A stretch of 14,914 nucleotides of DNA from CF-161 sp035259145 (GTDB taxonomy: Bacteria; Chloroflexota; Dormibacteria; Dormibacterales; Dormibacteraceae): the NCBI GenBank assembly GCA_035259145.1, contig DATFWQ010000071.1:1-14914 (forward strand), in the 5' to 3' direction. This document shows, piece after piece, positions 7,654 to 13,736 of the stretch. The notes below the pieces were generated by a model. That model ran no database searches and was not told the origin of the DNA. It was given only the letters and a program-made list of their open reading frames with translations. How positions within the stretch are numbered: the stretch's first letter is position 1; every line of letters begins with the position of its first letter. A program made the position numbers and the translations under genes.

Positions 7654-8673
7654 TCAGGGGGTCACAACGATCGCGTTTGGCGACTGGCCCGCGAACGGGT
7701 CCGGCAGAGGCGCCATCACCTGCTCCCAGCTCACGCCTCCATCGGCTGAGCGATGGACGCCACGGTTGCTCACGGAGTAAAACACCCGCCGCTCCTCGAC
7801 GTTCGTCGCAAGCAGAGCGCGCAGCGTGCCCCTGGGCCCGGGGAGCCCCTCGCGCACCTCGCGCCATGGGCCAACGGCCCCGCGCCTGTAGACCGTCGAC
7901 TCCGCACTCCGGGGGTTGTGCGCGGCAAACGGTGAGTCCGCCGCCGATACGACGATCGTCTCGGGGTCGCCGGGGTCGACCGCTAGACCAAAGAGGTAGT
8001 GATGCTCGATGCCTTCATCCGGCCGCACCCACGTGTCGCCGCCGTCGTGGCTCTCGTTGTAGCCATGGCCGGGCATCATCATGCCGTCACCGGCCGCCGA
8101 GTACAGCCGGCCCGGCGCCTCAGAATGCACCGCCAGCGTGTGCGTATCGAAGGGACCGTCGGGCACACGGTCGGTCCAGGTGCGGCCGCCGTCACTGCTG
8201 CGAACCAGCGCGCCGGCTTCGATGCAGACATAGAGGCGGTCGGGAGACCCGGGATCGAGCGTGATCCAGCGGACGTGGCTGGTGTCGGGGCGCGGTGGAA
8301 AGCTCCAGGTCGGCGCCGAAGGCAGCCCGTTCATCGCGGCCAGACTCTCCCAGCTGCGGCCCGAATCCTCCGACCGCCACATCGCGCTCGGATCGATTCC
8401 CGCGTACACGACGTCTTCATTCGGGCCGGCTGCGAGCGCGCTCACGTCCAGCGCTGCTAACGACTCGCCCGCGACGCGCCAGGAGGCACCACCGTCGGAG
8501 CTGCGCCACGCCCCGGCCCCAACCGTGCCACACCAGACGCGTTCCGGATGAGCGGGGTCAGCCGCGAGGCAGCGCGGGGCCATTCCCTCCATCCGCGGCT
8601 CGGCCTCCCAGCGCCCGTTCCCACCGCGCACGACGACGAGCCCGCGATCCAGCGCCACATATATCGTGGTCAT
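7654..8673 (-). CDS. Asp-box (BNR/sialidase-like) beta-propeller protein
   Basis: A 339-residue repeat protein with five Asp-box motifs of the S-x-D-x-G-x-x-W type: RSSDGGASW, RSEDSGRSW, RSSDGGRTW, ESHDGGDTW and RSADGGVSW. Each follows a strand such as VWCGTVGAGAW, VVYAGIDPSAMW or LYVCIEAGALV. This layout predicts a beta-propeller of the kind found in sialidases, BNR glycosidases and YCF48-like assembly proteins. The arginine triad of true sialidases was not identified, so no enzyme activity is claimed. There is no signal peptide or lipobox, which is unusual because many relatives are secreted. A strong ribosome site (AAGGAGGT, + strand 8679-8686) stands 5 bases before the ATG and fixes the start. 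Confidence 0.85.
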   Translation of the reverse strand: MTTIYVALDRGLVVVRGGNGRWEAEPRMEGMAPRCLAADPAHPERVWCGTVGAGAWRSSDGGASWRVAGESLAALDVSALAAGPNEDVVYAGIDPSAMWRSEDSGRSWESLAAMNGLPSAPTWSFPPRPDTSHVRWITLDPGSPDRLYVCIEAGALVRSSDGGRTWTDRVPDGPFDTHTLAVHSEAPGRLYSAAGDGMMMPGHGYNESHDGGDTWVRPDEGIEHHYLFGLAVDPGDPETIVVSAADSPFAAHNPRSAESTVYRRGAVGPWREVREGLPGPRGTLRALLATNVEERRVFYSVSNRGVHRSADGGVSWEQVMAPLPDPFAGQSPNAIVVTP

Positions 8674-8874
8674 GCAGTACCTCCTTCGGACGACGCCGGG
8701 CGAGAGAAGCGCCCGCCTTCACCATCGTGACGCCCGCCGTCAGGGAACTCTTCGCAGCTCACCTCAGTGTAAAGGACGCCGAGAACATGGTCTGCATCTG
8801 GGGAGCGCAGTCGAAATCGAGCCCGAAGTGCCACCGGTGACGCAGAGATCGGGCAGCACAAATCTGGCCGCGGG

Positions 8875-9849
8875 TCAGGTTGAGGAGCCCAACCCTCTGC
8901 CGAGCGCGCTCGCTTCGGCCGGCGCCGCCGACCGGCTTGAGCCCCGGGCGTGGGCCTCCAGCGCCCGCATCATCGCGCCGACCAGATCCGCGTTTCGGCC
9001 GTTTCGCCGGTGGACCGCGGCGACCACCCGCCGAGGCGGGTCGTCAGGTGTCATTCGGAGTGCACGCATTCCCGAGGCCAGACCTCGACTGGCCAGCGAC
9101 CGCGGCATGATGGCGACGCCGAGCCCGGCGCTGATCAGCTCCAGCATGACCTCGACTGCACCGGTCTCTGCCGCCACGATCGGGGCTGAGCCCCCCCGTC
9201 GAAACCACTCGTCGGTGATCCGCCGGACGTTGTAATCGGCGGGGAAGGTGATCAGGTGAGCGTCGAGGAGATCCTCCTGGCGGACATGGGCGAGCTGAGC
9301 CAGCGAGTGGCCTGCCGGAGCGAGGACCACCAGGTCCTCGTCCAGCAGCACCGTCTGTGACAGGTCCTGGTGTCGTGACCGTGCCGGCGAGGAGGGCATC
9401 AGGCTGACGATGCCGATGTCGAGCTGATCGCCGGCCAGCTTGGCCAGGATCTCGTTCACCCCGTGGTGGTGGTTGACCTGGAGCTGAACATGTGGATGAA
9501 CCTGGACGAAGTCGGCCAGGGCAGCCGGGAGCCAGGACTGGATGGGACCCAGCACGGACGCGATCCGCAGACGGGCCTGATATCCGTGACGAAAGCCGGC
9601 CAGCCCTTCGCGAGTCTCCGCCGCCTTGGCCAGCAGCACCTCGGCTTGGTGGAGCAGGTACTCACCGGCGGGCGTCAGGGTGATCCCGCTGTGCCGCCGA
9701 TTGAACAGCTGAGAGCCGCACTCTCGCTCGAGCTGCAGGATCTGCTCGCTCAGCGCGGACTGGGTCATGTTCAGCGCCTCGGCGGCAGCGGTGAAGGTAC
9801 CCCGCCGGGCGATCTCCACGAAGTAACGGTAGTGACGGAGCTCGGCCAT
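8875..9849 (-). CDS. LysR-type transcriptional regulator
   Basis: A 324-residue LTTR. The N-terminal winged helix-turn-helix reads AELRHYRYFVEIARRGTFTAAAEALNMTQSALSEQILQLERECGSQLFNRR. The effector-binding domain has the usual two-lobed pattern (LRIASVLGPIQSWLPAALADF, GDQLDIGIV, ISAGLGVAIMPRSLA). LTTRs normally bind a small-molecule pathway intermediate and activate neighbouring catabolic genes while repressing themselves. GTG 9861 is possible, but ATG 9849 is preferred: GGAG lies 7 bases upstream, the family starts at this point, and the predicted transcription start (about 9859) would leave the GTG outside the mRNA. The C-terminal tail is Ala/Ser/Gly-rich. A dyad with a T-N11-A box just upstream recurs at the PIG-L/RidA promoter, so it probably controls the catabolic genes to its right. 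Confidence 0.92.
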   Translation of the reverse strand: MAELRHYRYFVEIARRGTFTAAAEALNMTQSALSEQILQLERECGSQLFNRRHSGITLTPAGEYLLHQAEVLLAKAAETREGLAGFRHGYQARLRIASVLGPIQSWLPAALADFVQVHPHVQLQVNHHHGVNEILAKLAGDQLDIGIVSLMPSSPARSRHQDLSQTVLLDEDLVVLAPAGHSLAQLAHVRQEDLLDAHLITFPADYNVRRITDEWFRRGGSAPIVAAETGAVEVMLELISAGLGVAIMPRSLASRGLASGMRALRMTPDDPPRRVVAAVHRRNGRNADLVGAMMRALEAHARGSSRSAAPAEASALGRGLGSST

Positions 9850-9865
9850 AGGCAACTCCACCAGG

Positions 9866-9895
9866 CTATTACGGTCCGACCCAGCCGGGCGTCAT
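9866..9895 (-). promoter_or_regulatory. Candidate promoter of the LysR-type regulator gene
   Basis: On the minus strand, ATGACG (9895-9890) and TAATAG (9871-9866) are separated by 18 bases, followed by GGAG and ATG 9849. The -35 element touches the operator dyad (9894-9908), so a bound regulator would repress its own gene, the usual LTTR behaviour. Pattern-based only. Confidence 0.45.
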
Positions 9896-9920
9896 CGGCA
9901 TGGCCGATCAAACTCATCGG
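9894..9920. promoter_or_regulatory. LysR-type operator, copy 1 (ATCGG-N5-CCGAT-N7-ATCGG)
   Basis: ATCGG at 9894-9898, CCGAT at 9904-9908 and a third half-site ATCGG at 9916-9920. The first two form a 15-base dyad with the T-N11-A pattern of LTTR boxes (T 9895, A 9907). The same three half-sites with the same spacers recur at 13619-13645. The location, 45 to 71 bases upstream of the regulator's start codon, fits autoregulation. Confidence 0.7.
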
Positions 9921-9930
9921 AGGGCGTGGA

Positions 9931-9959
9931 TTGAAGGTGCGGCCGCGTCCGCCTACCAT
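9931..9959 (+). promoter_or_regulatory. Candidate LTTR-activated plus-strand promoter
   Basis: TTGAAG (9931-9936), a 17-base spacer and TACCAT (9954-9959) point rightward. The predicted start near 9966 places the operator dyad centre (9901) at about -65, the classic LTTR recognition-site position and the same distance seen at the RidA promoter. The next plus-strand gene is the Rieske oxygenase at 10505, so its transcript would run antisense across the tryptophan-repeat gene. Confidence 0.5.
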
Positions 9960-10029
9960 CGAGGGCGAGGGTGGTCGGGAGCGTGATGTGGGGGGCTGCT
10001 TTGGAGTGCGACCGATGGCGGGGCCGCGC

Positions 10030-10554
10030 CTACTCAGTGTTTCGCCCGTACCGGCGGAGCCCCACGTCCCTGGCAACCCTTGCCGCGTCCAGGGTCCAGT
10101 GGTCACGGATCAGCTGAAGGGCGTCGGGGATCACGAACCCCGCGTCGCGCCAGGCAATCGCCTCAGGCATGGTCACGCCCGTCTCCCGCGCCTCCCAGGC
10201 GTCGGCTACGTTGAAGCCCTCGTCCTCCCACCGATGGAGCTCCTCGATCGTCAAGCCCACCGCCCTGGCCTGGACCGCGTCGCGGACTGGGACGCCCTCT
10301 TCAGCCCACCGGCGGGCCTCGGCGAGGGACAGCTTGTGTTTCTTGGCCCAGGAGATCTCGAGCGGGTGAAGTGGAGCCCAGTCTCGAACCTCGTCCACGG
10401 TCAGCCCAAAGCCGATGGCGCTCTCGATCCCCGAGGCATCGAGCCCCGTCCTGCTCCAGTCATCGGTGCCCCCACGGCCGGTCCAGCAGATAGGAGAGAG
10501 GATATTGCTTAGCGAAGAGCGGAACCGGGTCCTGTGCCAGACCGGGCCCGACAC
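10030..10554 (-). CDS. Small tryptophan-repeat protein, function unknown
   Basis: A 174-residue protein built almost entirely of about 26-residue repeats. Trp recurs at residues 33, 59, 83, 109 and 135, each within a pattern like G-[LV]-T-x-x-E-x-x-x-W-x-x-x-G-[FV]-x-[VI]-x-[DA]-A. This predicts tandem helical pairs, probably a binding scaffold; similar W-x-x-x-GF repeats are familiar in high-GC actinobacterial proteins of unknown role. Third codon positions are strongly G/C and the repeat pattern exists only in this frame, so it is a real gene rather than a shadow. The first repeat reaches back to about residue 24, and GTG 10554 is the only in-frame canonical start before it. No Shine-Dalgarno sequence is seen. 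Its 5' end overlaps the start of the opposing Rieske gene by 50 bases. No signal peptide or metal motif was noticed. Confidence 0.7.
   Translation of the reverse strand: MSGPVWHRTRFRSSLSNILSPICWTGRGGTDDWSRTGLDASGIESAIGFGLTVDEVRDWAPLHPLEISWAKKHKLSLAEARRWAEEGVPVRDAVQARAVGLTIEELHRWEDEGFNVADAWEARETGVTMPEAIAWRDAGFVIPDALQLIRDHWTLDAARVARDVGLRRYGRNTE
10033..10485 (-). repeat. Protein-level tandem repeats, about 26 residues each
   Basis: Repeat units begin near residues 24, 50, 74, 100, 126 and 152 of the tryptophan-repeat protein. Units at 74, 100 and 126 are exactly 26 residues long and align without gaps. The last unit (152-174) is degenerate and lacks Trp. The DNA is diverged, so the repeats are visible only after translation. 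Confidence 0.7.
10492..10496 (+). promoter_or_regulatory. Ribosome binding site deciding the TTG start of the Rieske gene
   Basis: AGGAG, within the purine run AGGAGAGAGGA, ends 8 bases before TTG 10505. The upstream in-frame ATG at 10415 has no comparable site, and Rieske oxygenases of this subfamily begin at the LSEERN segment directly after this TTG. Confidence 0.6.
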
Positions 10555-11725
10555 ACCGATGGGCGAGCTGCTGCGACGCTACTGGCAGCCGATCGCTGGA
10601 GTGGCGGAATTCGACACCCGGCCGACGAAGCCGGTACGCATCCTCGGCGAGGACCTGGTTCTCTACCGGGACAGGGCAGGGACGTTCGGCCTGGTGGACC
10701 GGCACTGCCCGCATCGCCGAGCCGACATGTCATACGGCTTCGTCGAGGACACCGGGTTGCGCTGCAACTACCACGGCTGGCTGTTCGACGAGAGCGGAAG
10801 ATGCCTGCACCAGCCGTTCGAGGAGCATGCCCACCCGCGTGCCCAGTTCAAGGACAAGGTTGCGATCATGGCCTATCCGGTCGAGGCCAAGGCCGGCATC
10901 GTGTGGACTTACATGGGACCTAGGCCGGCTCCGCTGCTGCCAGACTGGGCCCGCTTCCATCACCGGGGCTACAAGCAGGTGGTTCTGTCACACATCCCCT
11001 GTAACTGGTTCCAGTGTCAGGAGAACTCGATCGACCCGGTCCACTTCGAATGGCTCCACTCGAACTGGTCCCAGGTCCTGCGCGGCGAGGATGGGCCCCG
11101 GGCTCCGACCCACACGCGGCTGGGCTTCGACGAATTCGACTACGGGTTCGTCTACCGACGGGTTCGTTCGGACACCACTGAGGCGGATGAGCAGTGGACC
11201 ATCGGTCGCGTCTGCCTCTGGCCGAACTGCCTCTACACCGGCCATTTCGAGTGGCGGGTGCCAATCGACGAAGAGAACACCCTCAGCGTCGGCTGGTTCA
11301 TCGACCCCATCCCGGGCGACGAGCCGTTCGAGCAGGAGCGCATCCCATGCTGGACCGCTCCCGTGGCCGATCCCCAGACAGGGCGGTTGCTCGACACCCA
11401 CATCATGAACCAGGACTTCATTGCCTGGATCGGCCAGGGCCGGGTCGCCGACAGGACCAGGGAGCACCTCGGGGACAGCGATCGCGGCGTTCTCATGATG
11501 CGCAAGAAGATGTTCGAGCAGATGGAGGTCGTTCGCTCCGGGCGCGACCCACTTGGCACGATCCGGGACGCCGCCATCAATCGGCGCGTCCACCTGCCGC
11601 TCATCGGTGACGGGCCGCCGCGAGCAGGGGGCGACGAGACAGGCCCTCCCTCGTTTCCGTTTCTGGCGGGCCAGCCCCAGGAGATCGTCGAGGAACTCAG
11701 CGATCTGTGGCGGACGCGCCCGTGA
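10505..11725 (+). CDS. Rieske non-heme iron oxygenase, alpha subunit (phthalate 4,5-dioxygenase / aromatic O-demethylase type)
   Basis: A 406-residue catalytic subunit that hydroxylates or O-demethylates an aromatic substrate using O2 and electrons from a separate reductase. The Rieske [2Fe-2S] ligands are Cys68-x-His70 (DRHCPHRRADM) and Cys87-x2-His90 (LRCNYHGWLFD). The mononuclear iron site is ENSIDPVHFEWLH, with Asp177, His180 and His185. The C-terminal region NQDFIAWIGQGRVADRTREHLGDSDRGVLMMRK is characteristic of the phthalate 4,5-dioxygenase-like subfamily. Start chosen at TTG 10505, supported by the strong ribosome site and family alignment (LLSEERNRVLCQTGPDTPMGELLRRYWQP); the ATG at 10415 would add an unrelated 30 residues. 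No ferredoxin/reductase gene lies in the window. The stop overlaps the start of the MetE-like gene, so the two are co-transcribed. The substrate is unknown. Confidence 0.93.
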   Translation: MLSEERNRVLCQTGPDTPMGELLRRYWQPIAGVAEFDTRPTKPVRILGEDLVLYRDRAGTFGLVDRHCPHRRADMSYGFVEDTGLRCNYHGWLFDESGRCLHQPFEEHAHPRAQFKDKVAIMAYPVEAKAGIVWTYMGPRPAPLLPDWARFHHRGYKQVVLSHIPCNWFQCQENSIDPVHFEWLHSNWSQVLRGEDGPRAPTHTRLGFDEFDYGFVYRRVRSDTTEADEQWTIGRVCLWPNCLYTGHFEWRVPIDEENTLSVGWFIDPIPGDEPFEQERIPCWTAPVADPQTGRLLDTHIMNQDFIAWIGQGRVADRTREHLGDSDRGVLMMRKKMFEQMEVVRSGRDPLGTIRDAAINRRVHLPLIGDGPPRAGGDETGPPSFPFLAGQPQEIVEELSDLWRTRP

Positions 11726-12828
11726 CAGCACGTCGCGCGGTCGCGCGAGCCGAGACGGTCGGCAGCCTGCTCCGACCCCCCCAGCTCCTGGCCGCCAGGC
11801 ACGACCTCAGCGAGGGCCGAAGCACCCCGGAGCGGATCCGCGAGCTCGAGGATGCCGCGGTCCTCGAGGCGATCGGCCTCCAGGAGGCCGTTGGTCTCGA
11901 CGTCATCACCGACGGCGAGATGCGTCGCCGCGGCTGGGCGGCCACGATCGAGGCGCTCGAGGGCTTCGAGCCACGTCCGGGTGGGCCGGGCCTGAACTGG
12001 CGCGGGGAGGGCCCCGAGGCGCAGACGGACGCCGGCTACCCGACTGTCGTGCGCCGGATCTCCCCGCGAGGCAGCCTGGCCGAGGATTACGCCTTCCTGG
12101 CCGAGCACGCGCGGCTCAGGGCAAAGTACTGCCTGCCCGCGCCGAGCTATCACCGCCGCTTCTGGTATCGACAGCACTCGGCAGACGCGTACCCGACCTG
12201 CGAGGCATTCCTGGAGGCGGTGCGGGACTACCTGCGCGCTGAGGTGGCCCGGCTGACGGGGCTCGGGTGCGACTACGTCCAGCTCGATGCTCCCAACTAC
12301 GGGACCCTGTGCGACGTCGAGAACCGTCGCCGGCTGGAAGCGCGAGGCCACGACCTCGACGCGGAGCTGGCCTTCGACATCGAGCTCGACAACTCGGTCT
12401 TCGACGGGTTCACGGGCATCACACGCGCGCTGCACGTCTGCCGGGGCAACGCAGCCGGCAGGTGGCACTCCACGGGCGGCTACGGTCGCATCGCCGAACG
12501 GCTCTTCTCGCAGTTGGATGTGGACGTCCTCTTGCTCGAGTACGACACTGCACGGGCCGGCGACTTCGGGCCGCTGGCGTGCATCCGACCGGGCACCACT
12601 GCCGTCCTGGGCCTGCTCACGACGAAGTCGGGCTCCCTCGAGGATGAGCGAGAGGTGGAGGCCAGGATCGCGCAGGCGGCGAAGGTCAAGCCGCTCGCGG
12701 AGCTGGCACTGAGCCCGCAGTGCGGCTTCGCGTCGGTGGCGATGGGCAACCCGCTCACGCCAGAGGAACAGCGAGCCAAGCTGGCCCTTGTGGCACGCGT
12801 TGCGCGCCGAATCTGGGCTCAGGCCTAG
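11707..12828 (+). CDS. MetE-like zinc methyltransferase (cobalamin-independent methionine synthase, catalytic-domain family)
   Basis: A 373-residue single-domain protein matching the C-terminal catalytic barrel of MetE. The full zinc set is present: His243 and Cys245 (ALHVCRGN), Glu278 (LLEYDTARAGDFGPL) and Cys339 (LSPQCGFAS). Asp194 (VQLDAPNYG) fits the thiol-substrate site, and the N-terminal ETVGSLLRP loop is typical. Full MetE has about 750 residues with a folate-binding N-half; this short form resembles archaeal MetE and the many MetE-like alkyl-transfer enzymes. It is tightly coupled to the Rieske gene: GTG 11707 overlaps it by 19 bases, and the alternative GTG 11722 gives a GTGA 4-base overlap. 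Inference: it may move a methyl group from, or a thiol onto, a pathway compound rather than make methionine. Its stop faces that of the PIG-L gene 11 bases away. Confidence 0.85.
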   Translation: MADAPVTARRAVARAETVGSLLRPPQLLAARHDLSEGRSTPERIRELEDAAVLEAIGLQEAVGLDVITDGEMRRRGWAATIEALEGFEPRPGGPGLNWRGEGPEAQTDAGYPTVVRRISPRGSLAEDYAFLAEHARLRAKYCLPAPSYHRRFWYRQHSADAYPTCEAFLEAVRDYLRAEVARLTGLGCDYVQLDAPNYGTLCDVENRRRLEARGHDLDAELAFDIELDNSVFDGFTGITRALHVCRGNAAGRWHSTGGYGRIAERLFSQLDVDVLLLEYDTARAGDFGPLACIRPGTTAVLGLLTTKSGSLEDEREVEARIAQAAKVKPLAELALSPQCGFASVAMGNPLTPEEQRAKLALVARVARRIWAQA

Positions 12829-12838
12829 GGCCCCTGGG
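12824..12838. terminator. Compact hairpin between convergent stops
   Basis: CCTAGG (12824-12829) can pair with CCTGGG (12833-12838) around a three-base loop, including one G-T wobble pair. It overlaps the TAG of the MetE-like gene and ends just before the stop of the PIG-L gene. It is symmetric enough to act both ways, but there is no T tract. Confidence 0.3.
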
Positions 12839-12839
12839 G

Positions 12840-13571
12840 TCAGAGCGGCATCTCCAGCCGGGGTGTCGTCCTCTGGAACGCTTCGGCACAGCGGACTTCT
12901 GAGCCTGCGCCGAAGTACCTCGCCTGGACGGCCCGCTGCTCGCCTCTCTGACGATAGTGGTCGCGCAGGTACGACTGCGCTGCCATAGCCGCCATCGCCT
13001 CCTCCTTGAGGTCCGCCACCGGCGTGTAGTCGACGAAGGTGTTGGGAGTGAAGCCGCACTGTTCAGGGTGATGCGGCTCGAAAAGGTAGACGCGCGGCGG
13101 CGGGATCGTGATGAACGCGCCGGCCACCCCGGCCGCACCCATGGCGAGCTTCCGCGCCCGATCAGCGACGGCGAAGGCCACCGGGTGATCCGGGTTGAAC
13201 GGATCGACCGGCGTATGCGTGATGAGCACATCTGGCCGAACTTCGCGCATCACCTCGACGAGTCGCTCGACATCGCCGGCAGAGACCTCGAGCGGATAGT
13301 CACCCAGGTCGAACGGCACGAAGTCGCAGCCGACGGCCGCAGCCGCGCGAGCGCACTCACCGTGGCGGGTGCGCTTGACGTTCTCAGCGGTCTGCCCCGG
13401 CTCCTTCCACAGGTCGCCGGACTCGCCCCGCTCGCCGTACGACAGGGCGACAACCGTCGCCCGCCAGCCCGCTGCCGTGTGCCGCGCCAGGGTGCCCGCG
13501 GCCCGCCAGACGAAGTCGGCGGCGTGGGCACCTACCACGAGCAGAGATCCGGTCTCTCCCACGGCTGCCAT
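12840..13571 (-). CDS. PIG-L/LmbE-family protein, GalB (4-oxalomesaconate hydratase) type
   Basis: A 243-residue zinc enzyme of the PIG-L fold. The usual AHPDD motif appears as AHAAD (residues 15-19, in LLVVGAHAADFVWRAAGTLARH), giving metal ligands His16 and Asp19, with His129 (FNPDHPVAFAV) as the third. The segments AHAADFVWRAAG and VVALSYGERGESGDLWKEPGQT are what I associate with GalB, the PIG-L-fold 4-oxalomesaconate hydratase of gallate degradation in Pseudomonas, rather than with N-acetylglucosaminyl deacetylases. This is family memory, not a search. ATG 13571 is chosen because the conserved fold starts right after it; the frame runs on to 13655 over the operator region with no family similarity. 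It is divergent from the RidA-LigJ-type genes across a shared operator and convergent with the MetE-like gene. Confidence 0.82.
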   Translation of the reverse strand: MAAVGETGSLLVVGAHAADFVWRAAGTLARHTAAGWRATVVALSYGERGESGDLWKEPGQTAENVKRTRHGECARAAAAVGCDFVPFDLGDYPLEVSAGDVERLVEVMREVRPDVLITHTPVDPFNPDHPVAFAVADRARKLAMGAAGVAGAFITIPPPRVYLFEPHHPEQCGFTPNTFVDYTPVADLKEEAMAAMAAQSYLRDHYRQRGEQRAVQARYFGAGSEVRCAEAFQRTTPRLEMPL

Positions 13572-13618
13572 GATATGTGCGCTCGGACCCTCGTCCGCGA
13601 GCGGAGGTGTGCAGAGAC

Positions 13619-13645
13619 ATCGGTCCGGCCGATGTCGCTGATCGG
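13619..13645. promoter_or_regulatory. LysR-type operator, copy 2 (ATCGG-N5-CCGAT-N7-ATCGG)
   Basis: ATCGG 13619-13623, CCGAT 13629-13633, ATCGG 13641-13645. All specified bases and both spacers equal those of the copy near the lysR gene. Here the arms extend to ACATCGG/CCGATGT (13617-13635). The third half-site has a near partner CCCAT at 13651-13655, giving a second T-N11-A box that touches the promoter -35 element. This is the classic LTTR recognition-plus-activation site layout. Confidence 0.75.
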
Positions 13646-13654
13646 TGCCACCCA

Positions 13655-13684
13655 TTGGACACCGTGGCGGCTCGTACTTAGCAT
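13655..13684 (+). promoter_or_regulatory. Candidate promoter of the RidA-LigJ-type operon
   Basis: TTGGAC (13655-13660), 18 bases, then TAGCAT (13679-13684), predicting a start near 13691 and a leader of about 46 bases. The -35 match is weak, as expected for an activator-dependent promoter. The operator dyad centre (13626) is at about -65 and the proximal box at about -43. Confidence 0.5.
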
Positions 13685-13718
13685 TGCCAGGTGGGCGCCA
13701 CTGGTGGCATCAGCCCAC

Positions 13719-13730
13719 AGGAGGAGGAGG
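13719..13730 (+). promoter_or_regulatory. Strong ribosome binding site deciding the TTG start of the RidA-family gene
   Basis: The purine run AGGAGGAGGAGG ends 6 bases before TTG 13737. No ATG or GTG with a comparable site lies nearby in frame, and the RidA fold starts immediately after this TTG. Confidence 0.7.
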
Positions 13731-13736
13731 CGCCGT

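Noticed and set aside
8766..8800. TACACT -10-like element upstream of the Asp-box gene (minus strand)
   Set aside because: No convincing -35 element stands at proper spacing; too weak to list as a promoter.
10462..10476. Single ATCGG half-site just upstream of the Rieske gene as a third operator copy
   Set aside because: There is no CCGAT partner at either of the spacings seen in the two good copies, so chance is the better explanation.
10415..10504. ATG 10415 as the Rieske gene start
   Set aside because: No ribosome site precedes it, the extra 30 residues do not resemble the family, and TTG 10505 has a good ribosome site at the expected N-terminus.
9463..10512. Plus-strand open frame of 349 codons crossing the LysR and repeat-protein genes
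   Set aside because: It runs antisense to two genes with clear protein signatures, shows no domain pattern of its own, and crosses the operator region.
11233..13059. Minus-strand open frame of 608 codons opposite the Rieske and MetE-like genes
   Set aside because: It is opposite two confidently identified enzymes and lacks any recognisable domain.
12957..13736. Upstream extension of the RidA-family reading frame
   Set aside because: The extension is antisense to the PIG-L gene and crosses the operator. The strong ribosome site before TTG 13737 and the normal RidA length mark the real start.
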